From NCBI GenBank assembly GCA_002340325.1, contig DDLV01000036.1, positions 1 through 64,000 on the forward strand: a stretch of DNA of 64,000 nucleotides, in the 5' to 3' direction. The notes beneath the pieces are model-generated. The model was not told where the DNA came from and did no database searches. It worked only from the letters and a program-made list of their open reading frames with translations. Both the position numbers and the translations under genes were made by a program. Below are positions 18,720-27,479 of the stretch, piece after piece; positions within the stretch are counted from its first letter, which is position 1, and every line of letters begins with the position of its first letter. The stretch is from Glaciecola sp. UBA2563. GTDB taxonomy: Bacteria > Pseudomonadota > Gammaproteobacteria > Enterobacterales > Alteromonadaceae.

Positions 18720-18741
18720 ACCAGACTTTTATCGAGATTCG

Positions 18742-18774
18742 CGCTTTTGCTAACGTCAGTCGTCAGCAAAAGCG
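18742..18774. terminator. Hairpin between convergent genes
   Basis: CGCTTTTGCT (18742-18751) and AGCAAAAGCG (18765-18774) form a perfect ten-pair stem around a 13-base loop. It lies between the ends of the copper chaperone gene and the oppositely oriented gene at 18799. No U-run follows on either strand, so it may be a weak bidirectional terminator or an mRNA-stabilising end. Confidence 0.5.
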
Positions 18775-18798
18775 TGGTATTGAAAATTGTTTGGCAAG

Positions 18799-19383
18799 TT
18801 AACCAGCAGCCTTCTTTTTCTGATTATACTGCAGCTTTTTCTCATTCATATCGACTAGTTTTTTCAAAAGATCTGGGTTTTGAGAGACCACTTGTTCCAC
18901 ATATTTTAGCGAATCTTCTTTTTCCCTTTGGACAAGGAATTCAACATCCGACAGTGACGGAAATGGCGCTCCGGAGCGAAGTGCATTTTGCGTCTCAATC
19001 GCCATTCTATCAAGCACATATTGTGGATAACAGGCAGTTGTTTTAATACGAGAGCCTATTCTCGATTCTTGGCGGCACTTAACCTTAAATTTCTCTTCCG
19101 TGGCTATGGCATTGAACAATGAATAAAAGTCCAGCTCAGCCATTTGCATTTGTTGTTTGAAAAATAATAGCGGCTTTTGCCCCACGACCTCTATTTTTTC
19201 TGCGCTTTCCTTCATTTCGTTGATGACGATGTCAGGCGTCTTGGCTGTTGTGAGTATTTCAGGACTTTGCGAAACTAGATCAGCTTCCTCCATAGCAAAT
19301 ATCTGGGTACTTAGTCCTAAGCAGCATAAGGAGAAAGTAGTGATGAAATGTTTAACCGCGTTTGTGTTTGTCGTAATGTTCAT
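18799..19383 (-). CDS. Secreted/periplasmic protein of unknown function
   Basis: I do not recognise this 194-aa protein. A signal peptide is clear (KHFITTFSLCCLGLSTQIFA, residues about 11-30). The mature part is mostly charged and helical, with a Cys pair in FKVKCRQESRIGSRIKTTAC that could form one disulfide, and a Lys-rich C-terminus. I chose the ATG at 19383 over the in-frame start at 19428 because GAGGAAACACC sits just before it and the signal peptide then starts correctly. It stands alone, convergent with the copper chaperone gene. Confidence 0.7.
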   Translation of the reverse strand: MNITTNTNAVKHFITTFSLCCLGLSTQIFAMEEADLVSQSPEILTTAKTPDIVINEMKESAEKIEVVGQKPLLFFKQQMQMAELDFYSLFNAIATEEKFKVKCRQESRIGSRIKTTACYPQYVLDRMAIETQNALRSGAPFPSLSDVEFLVQREKEDSLKYVEQVVSQNPDLLKKLVDMNEKKLQYNQKKKAAG

Positions 19384-19652
19384 GGTGTTTCCTCGTTTAT
19401 GAATAATGGATGTTTGTAAATTTCTCATTCGATTTGAGACGCCTCCATTAGTACATTTTTGTATGCATTAGAAAACGACACCACCATGACAAGCGCGGAC
19501 GGTAATGCGACACTAATGGGAGTGTCATGTTACTGTCATGCAGCAATAAACGCTTCTCTTGACAGTTTTTCGCTAAAAAATTGAGTGGAATGTTCTAGAT
19601 TCTCGCAAATGTCGTATTTAAGTTATTGATGTCAACTACTGTTTAAAGAACC

Positions 19653-20090
19653 ATGTCAAATACGCTACCACCTAACGTAAATGCAAGCGATAAGGTCATC
19701 TTGTTTGATGGGGTTTGTAAACTGTGTAATCGTTGGAGCCAGTTTATTATCCAGAATGACAAAGCTCGGGAGTTTAGGTTGTGCAGTGTGCAATCTGTAG
19801 AAGGGCAACAAATTTTAACCCATTTTGGTTATCCAATAGACACGTTTGAAACTATGTTATTAGTCAAAGGTGATAAATGCTTAACGCAGAGTGACGCATT
19901 TCTGGACGTTGTTTCTTATTTGACATTGCCATGGTGCCTTCTACATCTTTTTAGAATAATTCCTTCGAGGATTAGAAATTGGGTATATGACAGAATAGCG
20001 TTGAATCGCTATAAGCTTTTTGGATGTTATGATAGTTGTATTTTGCCTTCGCCTGATCATGATAAGCGATTCTTGGATGGTGGTCGTTAA
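19653..20090 (+). CDS. DCC-family thiol-disulfide oxidoreductase (DUF393)
   Basis: Small thioredoxin-like protein of the DCC family, named for the conserved opening D-x-x-C-x-x-C. It reads VILFDGVCKLCNRWSQFI, with Cys24 and Cys27 as the likely redox pair. The rest (FRLCSVQSVEGQQIL, then YLTLPWCLLHLFRIIPSRIRNWVYD) fits the family. The length of 145 aa is normal and the physiological partner is unknown. The next gene starts 31 bp downstream, so the two may be cotranscribed. Confidence 0.85.
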   Translation: MSNTLPPNVNASDKVILFDGVCKLCNRWSQFIIQNDKAREFRLCSVQSVEGQQILTHFGYPIDTFETMLLVKGDKCLTQSDAFLDVVSYLTLPWCLLHLFRIIPSRIRNWVYDRIALNRYKLFGCYDSCILPSPDHDKRFLDGGR

Positions 20091-20121
20091 TAATGAAACA
20101 GCCCCTAATACGGCAGAAAAA

Positions 20122-20985
20122 ATGAGTCAACTCCCCAACCAATGGAAAAACTGGGTGATAAAGCAGCTTATGAATGGGGCTGATCCAAATAGAATTGCCA
20201 AGCAGCTGCGCGAAGGCGGTTTCACAGATGCGCAAATTATCAGAGCTATCCCAAGTCTACCCAAAACATTCATGGGCTCACAAAATCAGCAATTCTTTCA
20301 GTCTTTGAGTGAGCCTAGTTTACTTAAAAGTCCACATGCAGGGTTAAAAATATTAGAGAGTGAACGCGCACAAGTTTATCGCTTGGACAATTTTTTAACG
20401 AAAACCGAATGTAATAAAATTATCGCTTTAGCGAAAACCAATTTGCGTCCTTCACAAATTGCCGCGAAAAATAAAAAGGACTTTAAGGGGTTTCGAACGT
20501 CCACAACGTGTGATTTGCCTTACTTAAAAAAGTCAGCAACGGATAACCTAGAAAGGAAAATCATCAAATGTCTGGGGGTTGGTGTTGGAGAGGACGAAGT
20601 GATCCAAGCGCAACACTATGCCGTTGGGCAAGAGTTTAAGGCACATACAGATTATTTTGAACCTGGGTCTGAAGAGTTTAAAACATATTGTTCGATAGGA
20701 GGACAGAGAACTTGGACATTTATGGTATATTTAAATGACGCTTGCGAAGGTGGTGAAACCGAATTTCCAAAGTTGGCGATATCAATTAAACCAAAAACGG
20801 GTACCGCGATAATATGGAACAACCTCACCAAAGACGGCGACATTAACGAAAATACGCAACATCAAGCGCATCCCGTGATTTCAGGTGAAAAAGTGATCAT
20901 TACTAAATGGTTCAGAGTCCGCAATATGCGCAGGCAAGAGGGCAGTCGGCCCATTGATTTGTATCGAAAGCTTAAAAAACGATAA
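20122..20985 (+). CDS. 2OG-Fe(II) oxygenase, prolyl 4-hydroxylase-like
   Basis: Non-haem iron dioxygenase that probably hydroxylates proline in a protein substrate. The double-stranded beta-helix core shows the iron-binding H-x-D in EFKAHTDYFEPGSEEF, the motif GGETEFPKL, and the distal His plus 2OG-binding Lys in HQAHPVISGEKVIITKWF. The 70 or so N-terminal residues (MSQLPNQWKNWVIKQLMNG...) form a small helical module. I chose ATG 20122. The open frame extends to 20020 but would overlap the preceding gene. GTG 20080 is another possibility. A strong bidirectional hairpin overlaps the stop codon. Confidence 0.85.
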   Translation: MSQLPNQWKNWVIKQLMNGADPNRIAKQLREGGFTDAQIIRAIPSLPKTFMGSQNQQFFQSLSEPSLLKSPHAGLKILESERAQVYRLDNFLTKTECNKIIALAKTNLRPSQIAAKNKKDFKGFRTSTTCDLPYLKKSATDNLERKIIKCLGVGVGEDEVIQAQHYAVGQEFKAHTDYFEPGSEEFKTYCSIGGQRTWTFMVYLNDACEGGETEFPKLAISIKPKTGTAIIWNNLTKDGDINENTQHQAHPVISGEKVIITKWFRVRNMRRQEGSRPIDLYRKLKKR

Positions 20986-21021
20986 AAAGGGCTACTGTAA
21001 TTGTCAAGTACTAGCCCTTTT
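20985..21021. terminator. Bidirectional rho-independent terminator
   Basis: AAAAGGGCTA (20985-20994) pairs perfectly with TAGCCCTTTT (21012-21021). The A-run and T-run flanking the G+C core let it work on both strands, ending the hydroxylase gene and the convergent gene at 21045. Confidence 0.85.
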
Positions 21022-21044
21022 AAATGTTGTCTGAAACTCGCAGA

Positions 21045-21548
21045 TTAATTAGACTCACTGACAATGATGTCGCGTTTTGCAAAAGAAGCCACAAACTTCT
21101 TCAGTGGTCGTTCATTACAAGTGATATGGTCATCATTTATACCGTGCTTTTCTCTGGCGACTGTTTCACCGAAGATAACTGCGTCGATGCACAATTTCGA
21201 TGCTGGATTCGATCTTTCTGCAACCAAGGCAACTGGCGCTAGCGGATATTCATTAGATACTGCATCTTTGCTGGCTCGTAATTCAGCATATCGCCTACTG
21301 AATTTTGCAAGCGAATAACCGTTACACTTCACAGTCAGTGCAAGTGTATTGTAATCAGCATTCTCTGTTTTAGCAAAAAGGCGAGCAGCTCTCAAACCTT
21401 GTTCAGCAGCGATTACACATATTTGTGTCGCCAATGATTTATCTTTCAATTCAAATGTCACATTTGCATGATTCTGTGCATAACTATCGGCATAACTAGT
21501 TGCATTTAAGCCAGTCATTAATGCCGTAGCCATCATTACTTTTTTCAT
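21045..21548 (-). CDS. Secreted DUF3718-like protein with two tandem modules
   Basis: Exported 167-aa protein of unknown function with signal peptide MKKVMMATALMTGLNATSYA. The mature part repeats one pattern twice: LATQICVIAAEQGLRAA...VKCNGYSLAKFSRRYA, and SKLCIDAVIFGETVARE...ITCNERPLKKFVASFA. Each copy has one Cys in ICV/LCID and one in KCNG/TCNE, and the pattern resembles DUF3718 proteins of Alteromonadales. Its promoter region contains several copies of a near-palindrome TGTAATNAAATTACA, so it may be tightly regulated. The family assignment is from memory of the pattern. Confidence 0.68.
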   Translation of the reverse strand: MKKVMMATALMTGLNATSYADSYAQNHANVTFELKDKSLATQICVIAAEQGLRAARLFAKTENADYNTLALTVKCNGYSLAKFSRRYAELRASKDAVSNEYPLAPVALVAERSNPASKLCIDAVIFGETVAREKHGINDDHITCNERPLKKFVASFAKRDIIVSESN

Positions 21549-21570
21549 AGCGTTTCCCCTAAGCGGATAT

Positions 21571-21708
21571 TGTAATTAAATTAGCTTTTCTAACGAAAGC
21601 AATTCGATTATCGGCATTGGATAGTGAAAATCAAGCTTATAATGTAATTAAATTACAGAAAATTGAAAATAAACCGTAATTAAACCAAATTAATGTAATA
21701 AAATTACA
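21571..21708. promoter_or_regulatory. Cluster of TGTAATNAAATTACA-like operator motifs
   Basis: Two near-perfect copies, TGTAATTAAATTACA (21643-21657) and TGTAATAAAATTACA (21694-21708), lie upstream of the gene at 21548. Partial copies are at 21571-21583 (TGTAATTAAATTA) and about 21675-21684 (CGTAATTAAA). The motif is nearly palindromic (TGTAAT-ATTACA), as expected for a dimeric repressor or activator. The region is very A+T-rich, so some similarity could be compositional. It also lies upstream of the divergent dehydrogenase gene. Confidence 0.5.
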
Positions 21709-21865
21709 AAAGGTTAAAATTCTTTATTTCTAATTAACAAACGTGAAAATTTTATGACAGTCGGTTTGGGAGCGTTGGTGAAAAAAACCTCTCTACTGGA
21801 TTTTTCTGACCCAAGCTGCTTTGATGAACGTATCGTTTTTTTTAGTGTTTTTTACGGGGTCTTAC

Positions 21866-22954
21866 ATGAGAAATTCTACATATACGCTCGGATTACTGTT
21901 AATGGTATCGACATCTGCGGTGGCAGATGATGCGTTTACATTTGAAGAATTGGCAGATGGATTAAATCATCCTTGGGGGTTAGCGTTTCTTCCGTCAGGT
22001 GACGCATTGGTAACAGAGAGAAATGGAGATTTGCGTTTACTGACCAGTGAAGGCTTGTCAAAACAGCCCATTTCGGGCTTACCGGATTTTGTAGCAACGG
22101 GACAAGCCGGCATGATGGGCATTGCAATCGACCCTGATTTTGAGCAAAACAACAAAGTATATGTATGTTTAAATGTTGCCGGCGACGGAGGATGGAGCAG
22201 TGAAGTACATGTAGGCGAATTTGATGGCGCTAATTTACAAAATGTGCAACAAGTGTTTGTTGCATTACCCAAATATGAATCACGGCATCATTTTGGCTGT
22301 CGCATTACGTTTAATAAAACGAACGAAATGTTCATTTCCCTTGGCGATAGAGGTGGCTTTAAAGAGGAATCACAGAACATCGACAATCATACGGGGACAG
22401 TGGTGAGGTTGAACCACGATGGCAGTATTCCTAAGGACAACCCTTTCCTTTCAGGCGGCGCTCCCGAGGTATTTACTTACGGACACAGAAATGTACAAGG
22501 CATGGCCATGCATCCTGATACAGGAGAAATTTGGACGCATGAACATGGTCCAAGAGGTGGTGATGAAGTCAATATTCTATCAAAGGGTGATAATTATGGG
22601 TGGCCTACGATCACTTATGGCATTAATTACAATGGCACAATTATTACAGATAAAACCGAAATGGAAGGGATGCGACAACCTTTGAAGTATTGGGTCCCAT
22701 CTTACGCGCCATCAGGCATGATGTTTTACGGCGGTGATATGTTTGACGCTTGGCAAGGCGATTTATTCATTGGTTCTTTAAAGTTTAGATACTTAAAGCA
22801 TTTAAAAATAGAAGACAGCAAAATTGTTGAAGAAACAAACCTTTTTGAAGATTTGGATGAGCGGATCCGAGATGTCGTTGAAGGGCCTGATGGTTCGATT
22901 TACCTCGTCACCGATTCTAACAACGGAAAAATAATTAGAGTGTCTAAAAGTTAG
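21866..22954 (+). CDS. PQQ-dependent soluble sugar dehydrogenase (Asd family)
   Basis: Periplasmic six-bladed beta-propeller related to soluble aldose dehydrogenase (YliI/Asd), which oxidises aldoses using PQQ and calcium. The signal peptide is MRNSTYTLGLLLMVSTSAVA. Conserved segments are LADGLNHPWGLAFLPSGDAL, the catalytic region ESRHHFGCRI (His-His), GDRGGFKEESQN, TYGHRNVQGMA, EHGPRGGDEVN and VPSYAPSGMMFYGG. I chose ATG 21866 over 21821 because the signal peptide then starts properly. There are no PQQ biosynthesis genes in the window, so the cofactor must come from elsewhere. Confidence 0.88.
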   Translation: MRNSTYTLGLLLMVSTSAVADDAFTFEELADGLNHPWGLAFLPSGDALVTERNGDLRLLTSEGLSKQPISGLPDFVATGQAGMMGIAIDPDFEQNNKVYVCLNVAGDGGWSSEVHVGEFDGANLQNVQQVFVALPKYESRHHFGCRITFNKTNEMFISLGDRGGFKEESQNIDNHTGTVVRLNHDGSIPKDNPFLSGGAPEVFTYGHRNVQGMAMHPDTGEIWTHEHGPRGGDEVNILSKGDNYGWPTITYGINYNGTIITDKTEMEGMRQPLKYWVPSYAPSGMMFYGGDMFDAWQGDLFIGSLKFRYLKHLKIEDSKIVEETNLFEDLDERIRDVVEGPDGSIYLVTDSNNGKIIRVSKS

Positions 22955-22978
22955 AGCGGGTTTCTCCCTCCCGCTTTT
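22955..22978 (+). terminator. Rho-independent terminator
   Basis: AGCGGG (22955-22960) pairs with CCCGCT (22970-22975) and is followed by a short TTTT run. It lies immediately after the sugar dehydrogenase stop codon. Confidence 0.7.
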
Positions 22979-23022
22979 CAAGGTAGTATTAGGCTTATGT
23001 TAGGTATTTCAAAAAGAAACGT

Positions 23023-23586
23023 TTGAACGTTCAATATCATCAGTTCACCGAACAGTATTTTGATGGGGTTGTGGCGTTAGGTAATAACGTTCATGGCGAC
23101 AACTATCTCGACGACCATTCTGTAAAAGTTCTTTATGGTAAGAGTTGGCATGCTGATATCAACGCAAGTTGGGTAGCGGTGGATGAACATAATCGCGTTG
23201 TCGGTTTTCGCCTTACCCACGCAGCGAATCATTGGGAAGTAGACAAGTGGTGTACGCCTGAGCTTTGGCCGTATGCCAAGTCTGACATTTGTTACTTTAA
23301 ATGCAATACGGTGGCTAAAGCCGCTCAGGGCAAAGGTATTGGTTCTGCACTTCTCAAAAAATCCATCTCTGCTGTGAAAAAACAAGGCGCAAAAGCAGGC
23401 CTTGCCCATATATGGTTGGCAAGCCCAGGTAACGCTGCTTTTAAATATTTTTCTGCTAATGGCGGAAAAATCATTAAAAAACATCCGAATAAATGGCAAC
23501 AACTTTCGCTTGAAGATGGGTACATGTGTCCTGTTTGCGGAAGCTTATGTGAATGCACAGCAGCAGAAATGCTATTAACGTTTTAG
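23023..23586 (+). CDS. GNAT-family N-acetyltransferase with Cys-rich tail
   Basis: Predicted acetyl-CoA-dependent N-acetyltransferase. The acetyl-CoA-binding loop is seen in TVAKAAQGKGIGSALLKKSI (R/Q-x-x-G-x-G/A form), and a downstream motif ends in WLASPGNAAFKYFSANGGK. An unusual tail, GYMCPVCGSLCECTA, has four cysteines that could bind zinc. The only start in this frame is TTG 23023, because a stop codon lies 31 bases upstream. The ribosome site is poor. It leads a tight three-gene operon: the FAD oxidase starts 11 bases after its stop. The substrate is unknown. Confidence 0.78.
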   Translation: MNVQYHQFTEQYFDGVVALGNNVHGDNYLDDHSVKVLYGKSWHADINASWVAVDEHNRVVGFRLTHAANHWEVDKWCTPELWPYAKSDICYFKCNTVAKAAQGKGIGSALLKKSISAVKKQGAKAGLAHIWLASPGNAAFKYFSANGGKIIKKHPNKWQQLSLEDGYMCPVCGSLCECTAAEMLLTF

Positions 23587-23597
23587 TCGTTGACGAA

Positions 23598-24974
23598 ATG
23601 TATGATCCACTAATAGATAACTCGCCACCATCACATCTTACAAAACCTGATAGCTTTTGGGCGAATGATTACGACCCCTTTATTTATCCGACACTTGAAC
23701 GCACTGTTAACACAGATATTGCAATAATAGGGGCAGGTTACACAGGCTTGTCCGCTGCAATGCATCTTCGCAGAGAATATGGTGTAGACTGCACTGTTAT
23801 CGAAGCATGCCAGCCTGGCGTTGGAAGCAGTGGTCGCAATGGTGGGTTCGTATTACCTGGCACAGGAAGGCTCAGTAATGAACAGTGCGTTGAGCGTTTC
23901 GGTGAAAAAACAACCGCAGAGATGTATCAAGAATATCAACGTTCAGTGGATTTTGTTGATGCCCTGATTGACCAGTTGGCTTTGCAGAAATCACAACAAA
24001 CTAGCATTGTTGATTGCGCGCGAACGAGGGGCGGTTATCTGAAATTAGCCCATCATCAACAGCATACGCAACAACTTCATCAGCAAGTCAAATACATGCA
24101 GAAAAATCATGGTGAAAATGCGCAACCCTTGACACAAAAAGACATCGAATCAAATTATTTATCCGGTGTACAGCAATTCGGAGGGGTCTATTATCCTAAT
24201 GCATTTTCTGTAAATCCGTGGTTGCTTGTGCAGGGTATTGCAAAGTTAACGCAAAATGCAGGCGTTCAGATTTTCGGAAATAGCCCTGTCATTGACATTA
24301 AAACCAAAGACAGTACTCACGAAATAATCACCCGCTACGGAAAAGTTAAGGCGAAAACGCTTCTCCTAGCGAGCAATGCATACACGCCAAATCACCAATT
24401 TTCAATCCTGCAAAATCGGATATTTCCCGTCATTTCAAGCATCATTGTGACCAAGCCGCTGTCAACATCACAGCTGTCTTTGTTAAATATGAAGCCAGGA
24501 TTGATGGTAATGGATACGCGTCCTTTGAAGTATTACTACAGACTGTTACCCGACAATCGATTGCTGTTTGGAGGAAGAGGGGCGGTTACGGGTAAAAAAG
24601 CCTATTTACCCAGATATCAATCGGCGCTAGTGCAAGGACTCTTGCAAACCTTACCCGGCCTAAAGAATATTGAAATTGATCAATTCTGGAGTGGGTGGGT
24701 TGCAATCTCTTTTGATGATTACCCTAGGCTCTATTTTGATAAAGCAAAACAATGTTTATATAGCGCCGGGTATTGTGGCGCTGGACTTGCTTTTTCGTTG
24801 TATGCTGGAAAACGATTGGCCCAGCTATATGCAGAGCCAGAAGCAATGCCAGATTTACCCTTTTGGCAAACCCCATTAAAAAAATTCCCGTTGGCTATGT
24901 TACGTCGTCCCGCCTTAAACGCTCTATACTTTAAAGAACATTGTAAACAATGGCTACAGCGCCATTTCAGCTGA
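23598..24974 (+). CDS. FAD-dependent amine/amino-acid oxidoreductase (DAO family)
   Basis: Flavoprotein of the D-amino-acid oxidase fold, closest in pattern to gamma-glutamylputrescine or glycine oxidases. The FAD dinucleotide-binding motif is TDIAIIGAGYTGLSAAMHL, and the glycine-rich contact is GSSGRNGGFVLPG. The C-terminal FAD region is YSAGYCGAGLAFSLYAGKRL. I chose ATG 23598, since the longer frame from 23553 would overlap the acetyltransferase. The length of 458 aa is usual. It lies in an operon with an acetyltransferase and a DUF6671-like protein, so the three may act on one nitrogen compound. Confidence 0.82.
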   Translation: MYDPLIDNSPPSHLTKPDSFWANDYDPFIYPTLERTVNTDIAIIGAGYTGLSAAMHLRREYGVDCTVIEACQPGVGSSGRNGGFVLPGTGRLSNEQCVERFGEKTTAEMYQEYQRSVDFVDALIDQLALQKSQQTSIVDCARTRGGYLKLAHHQQHTQQLHQQVKYMQKNHGENAQPLTQKDIESNYLSGVQQFGGVYYPNAFSVNPWLLVQGIAKLTQNAGVQIFGNSPVIDIKTKDSTHEIITRYGKVKAKTLLLASNAYTPNHQFSILQNRIFPVISSIIVTKPLSTSQLSLLNMKPGLMVMDTRPLKYYYRLLPDNRLLFGGRGAVTGKKAYLPRYQSALVQGLLQTLPGLKNIEIDQFWSGWVAISFDDYPRLYFDKAKQCLYSAGYCGAGLAFSLYAGKRLAQLYAEPEAMPDLPFWQTPLKKFPLAMLRRPALNALYFKEHCKQWLQRHFS

Positions 24975-24986
24975 TTAGAAACGTCT

Positions 24987-25799
24987 ATGTATGCACTCAA
25001 TAATAAAATTGCATTACTTACGAAGCACGAAAAAGAAGTGCAAATAGCGCCTGTCTTTGCGCGGCATTGGCCGGGGGACATAGAAGTTAATTCAACATTT
25101 GATACTGATACGCTAGGTAGTTTTGACAATACTGTCGCCCGAACACTGTCCCCGATTGAATGCGCCTTAAAAAAGGCAAATTTGGCTTGCGAATTGACAG
25201 GTTTGTCCCAAGGGTTGGGCAGTGAAGGGAGTTTTACTGGATATGCCGGTATCGGCAATATGAATGAAGAGTTTCTCGCATTTGTCGACAGAGCTACCGG
25301 CATAGAAGTGATTGGTGTTTACCGCCAGATGACACCTCTAGCACCTGTAATCGCAAATGATGAAATTGAGTTAAAAACAACGCTCAGCCAATATTCAAAC
25401 AAACAAGGCTGGATGCTTGTTGAGAATAGTGGCGAATCTGAACACATAATTGAAAAAGGACTGATAGGTATCAAGCAAATCACCTATGCGGCGGGTCATA
25501 AATTTCCAATTTCAATTACGCCTGATTTTAGAGCAATGATGTGTCCTGAGCGACAAAAAAATATAGCGAAGACGGCCGAAAACCTCCTTGAAAAGCTCTG
25601 TTCACCCTGCCCAAACTGCAATAGTCCTGGTTTCGTTTTTGATCAAGCGGAACAGGGCTTGCCATGCGAACTGTGCGGCGCGCCCACTAATCAAGTGCTT
25701 TATCGCAGCGCCGTTTGTAAACAGTGTGGTCATACTGAAAAGCAGCAGGTGACTGAAACAACGGCGTCATCCTACTACTGCAATATTTGTAATCCATAA
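24987..25799 (+). CDS. DUF6671-like protein with C-terminal zinc ribbons
   Basis: Cytosolic protein of 270 aa with no known activity. The N-terminal 200 residues form one domain (IALLTKHEKEVQIAPVFARH, then GSEGSFTGYAG and ITPDFRAMMCPERQKNI) that I associate with the DUF6671 family. The C-terminal 65 residues carry four CxxC pairs (CPNCNSPG, CELCGAP, CKQCGH, CNIC), enough for two zinc ribbons. It starts 12 bases after the FAD oxidase and is probably cotranscribed. A binding or enzyme role for nucleic acid or another acidic ligand is possible but unproven. Confidence 0.62.
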   Translation: MYALNNKIALLTKHEKEVQIAPVFARHWPGDIEVNSTFDTDTLGSFDNTVARTLSPIECALKKANLACELTGLSQGLGSEGSFTGYAGIGNMNEEFLAFVDRATGIEVIGVYRQMTPLAPVIANDEIELKTTLSQYSNKQGWMLVENSGESEHIIEKGLIGIKQITYAAGHKFPISITPDFRAMMCPERQKNIAKTAENLLEKLCSPCPNCNSPGFVFDQAEQGLPCELCGAPTNQVLYRSAVCKQCGHTEKQQVTETTASSYYCNICNP

Positions 25800-26075
25800 A
25801 AGGGCAAACGGATAGCCATTAGAAATGGTTGCTGAAAGCCAATTTATCTTCCAGGGCGGAATTATACTTTTAAGTCAAGTTCAAAAAAGACTAACCTCCA
25901 GTCAATTAAGTCCAAAAGCCCCTTTAATTCGTATGGCTCTAATGTAAAGCATTACGTAAATTTCATGTAAAGATGAGAGTAACACGCCTGCGCGTGGTGT
26001 ATATTCCGGCGCAAAGTTTACGTTTACATAAAGTTTAGCAAAGGAAATATACCTTTCCTTCAGCAGGAGGTCCGC

Positions 26076-27470
26076 GTGGACAATCGCACAGAACAATCGT
26101 CAATGGCACAAAGTGATAGTGATAGCCGTGTTGATGAACATCCTCAAGATATACCAGCGTACAATAGAAGCGTGCCTTGGATAACGCATAGTCTTGTAAC
26201 ACTGGGTATATTAGGTATTGCCGTGCTTATCTTATTTGGCTTATTTGCTAACAAACCCACTGCAAATCGCTGGGGTGATAGACCTGCGCCAAGAGTCGCT
26301 GTTGAAATAGCGCCGTTGACGGAGACATCTTTTGATGTCTGGGTGGATTCTTATGGAACGGCTGACTCAAGGACAAGTACTGCGCTCGTTGCAGACGTAA
26401 ATGGCAGAGTAGTTGAAGTGTCTGAAAATATCAGGCCAGGCGGCACTTTCAAAGCCGGCGAAGTGTTGGTCAAGATAGAAGACAGTAATTATCGTATCGA
26501 AGTAGACGTGGCAGCATCAGCGGCAGCAGATGCAGAACTAGCGTATTTGCAAGAAGTTGCGCAAGCGGAATTTGCTGCGCAAGAATGGAATGAACGTCCT
26601 CAGAGCGACGCGGCGCGCAAACTTGCATTAAGAGAACCGCAAGTTGCAGCAGCGAAAGCGGCGCTGCAAGCGGCAGAAGCGCGCCTTGAAAGAGCAAAAT
26701 TGGATTTGGCTAGAACAGAGATTAAAGCGCCTTTCGATGGCAGGGTACTCTCTCAACAAATCGATGTTGGTCAATTTGTCACGCCCAGCCAGGGTATCGC
26801 CCAAATTTACGGCACAGAAGCAGTAGAAGTTAGGTTGCCGATTAAGATTAACGATCTAGAGCATTTGAATTTACCAGAAAATGAGAACGACTCTCGGCCT
26901 TTGGTCCTTTTAGAGAGTGATTTGGGCAGTAGAACTTATCAGTGGCAGGCAGAAATAGTGAGGACCGAAGGCGCCTTTGACCCAGCGACTCGCATGTTGT
27001 TTGTGGTTGCACAAGTGATAGAACCGTTTATCAGCACTGAGCTACGCCCAGCTATAAGGGTCGGGCAATTCATGCGCGCAAAAGTTCAAGGTAAGACATA
27101 TGACAATGTGTTTGTGATCCCTCGAAGGGCAGTGACACAAGACTTCTCAGTTGCGATCGCACAAGAGGGTATCCTGCAGAAGCGTCAGATCAATCCACTT
27201 TGGACCGATAGCGAGTCTATTGTAGTTGCCGCCAGGTCTGCAGACATTTTAGGTCAAGATGCAAAACGATCTGCGGTGCTGGCACCTACCGATAAGATCG
27301 TGCTGACACCCACAGCGAACCTTCCAAATGGTACTCGCATCCGACCGTTGGGTGAGAACAATGAGGAACAAAAGCGTGGACGACCGGCTTCAATAGCATC
27401 GGGCGAAAACTCAGATAGGCGCAATTCCTCAGCGAGTAACACTTCATCCACTGCTAGCAGCGCAAATTAA
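26076..27470 (+). CDS. RND efflux pump periplasmic adaptor (HlyD/MFP family)
   Basis: Membrane fusion protein that links an inner-membrane RND pump to an outer-membrane channel. A short cytosolic leader is followed by one membrane segment (residues about 34-56). Then come the lipoyl half-motifs (VNGRVVEVSENIRPGGTFKAG and IKAPFDGRVLSQQIDVGQFV), an alpha-hairpin coiled coil rich in Ala/Glu/Arg (residues about 150-215), and beta-barrel domains. The last 45 residues are polar, Ser/Asn-rich and probably disordered. The GTG start at 26076 is supported by AGGAGGT eight bases before it. It lies 9 bp upstream of the permease gene. Confidence 0.93.
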   Translation: MDNRTEQSSMAQSDSDSRVDEHPQDIPAYNRSVPWITHSLVTLGILGIAVLILFGLFANKPTANRWGDRPAPRVAVEIAPLTETSFDVWVDSYGTADSRTSTALVADVNGRVVEVSENIRPGGTFKAGEVLVKIEDSNYRIEVDVAASAAADAELAYLQEVAQAEFAAQEWNERPQSDAARKLALREPQVAAAKAALQAAEARLERAKLDLARTEIKAPFDGRVLSQQIDVGQFVTPSQGIAQIYGTEAVEVRLPIKINDLEHLNLPENENDSRPLVLLESDLGSRTYQWQAEIVRTEGAFDPATRMLFVVAQVIEPFISTELRPAIRVGQFMRAKVQGKTYDNVFVIPRRAVTQDFSVAIAQEGILQKRQINPLWTDSESIVVAARSADILGQDAKRSAVLAPTDKIVLTPTANLPNGTRIRPLGENNEEQKRGRPASIASGENSDRRNSSASNTSSTASSAN

Positions 27471-27479
27471 GAGGTTGTT

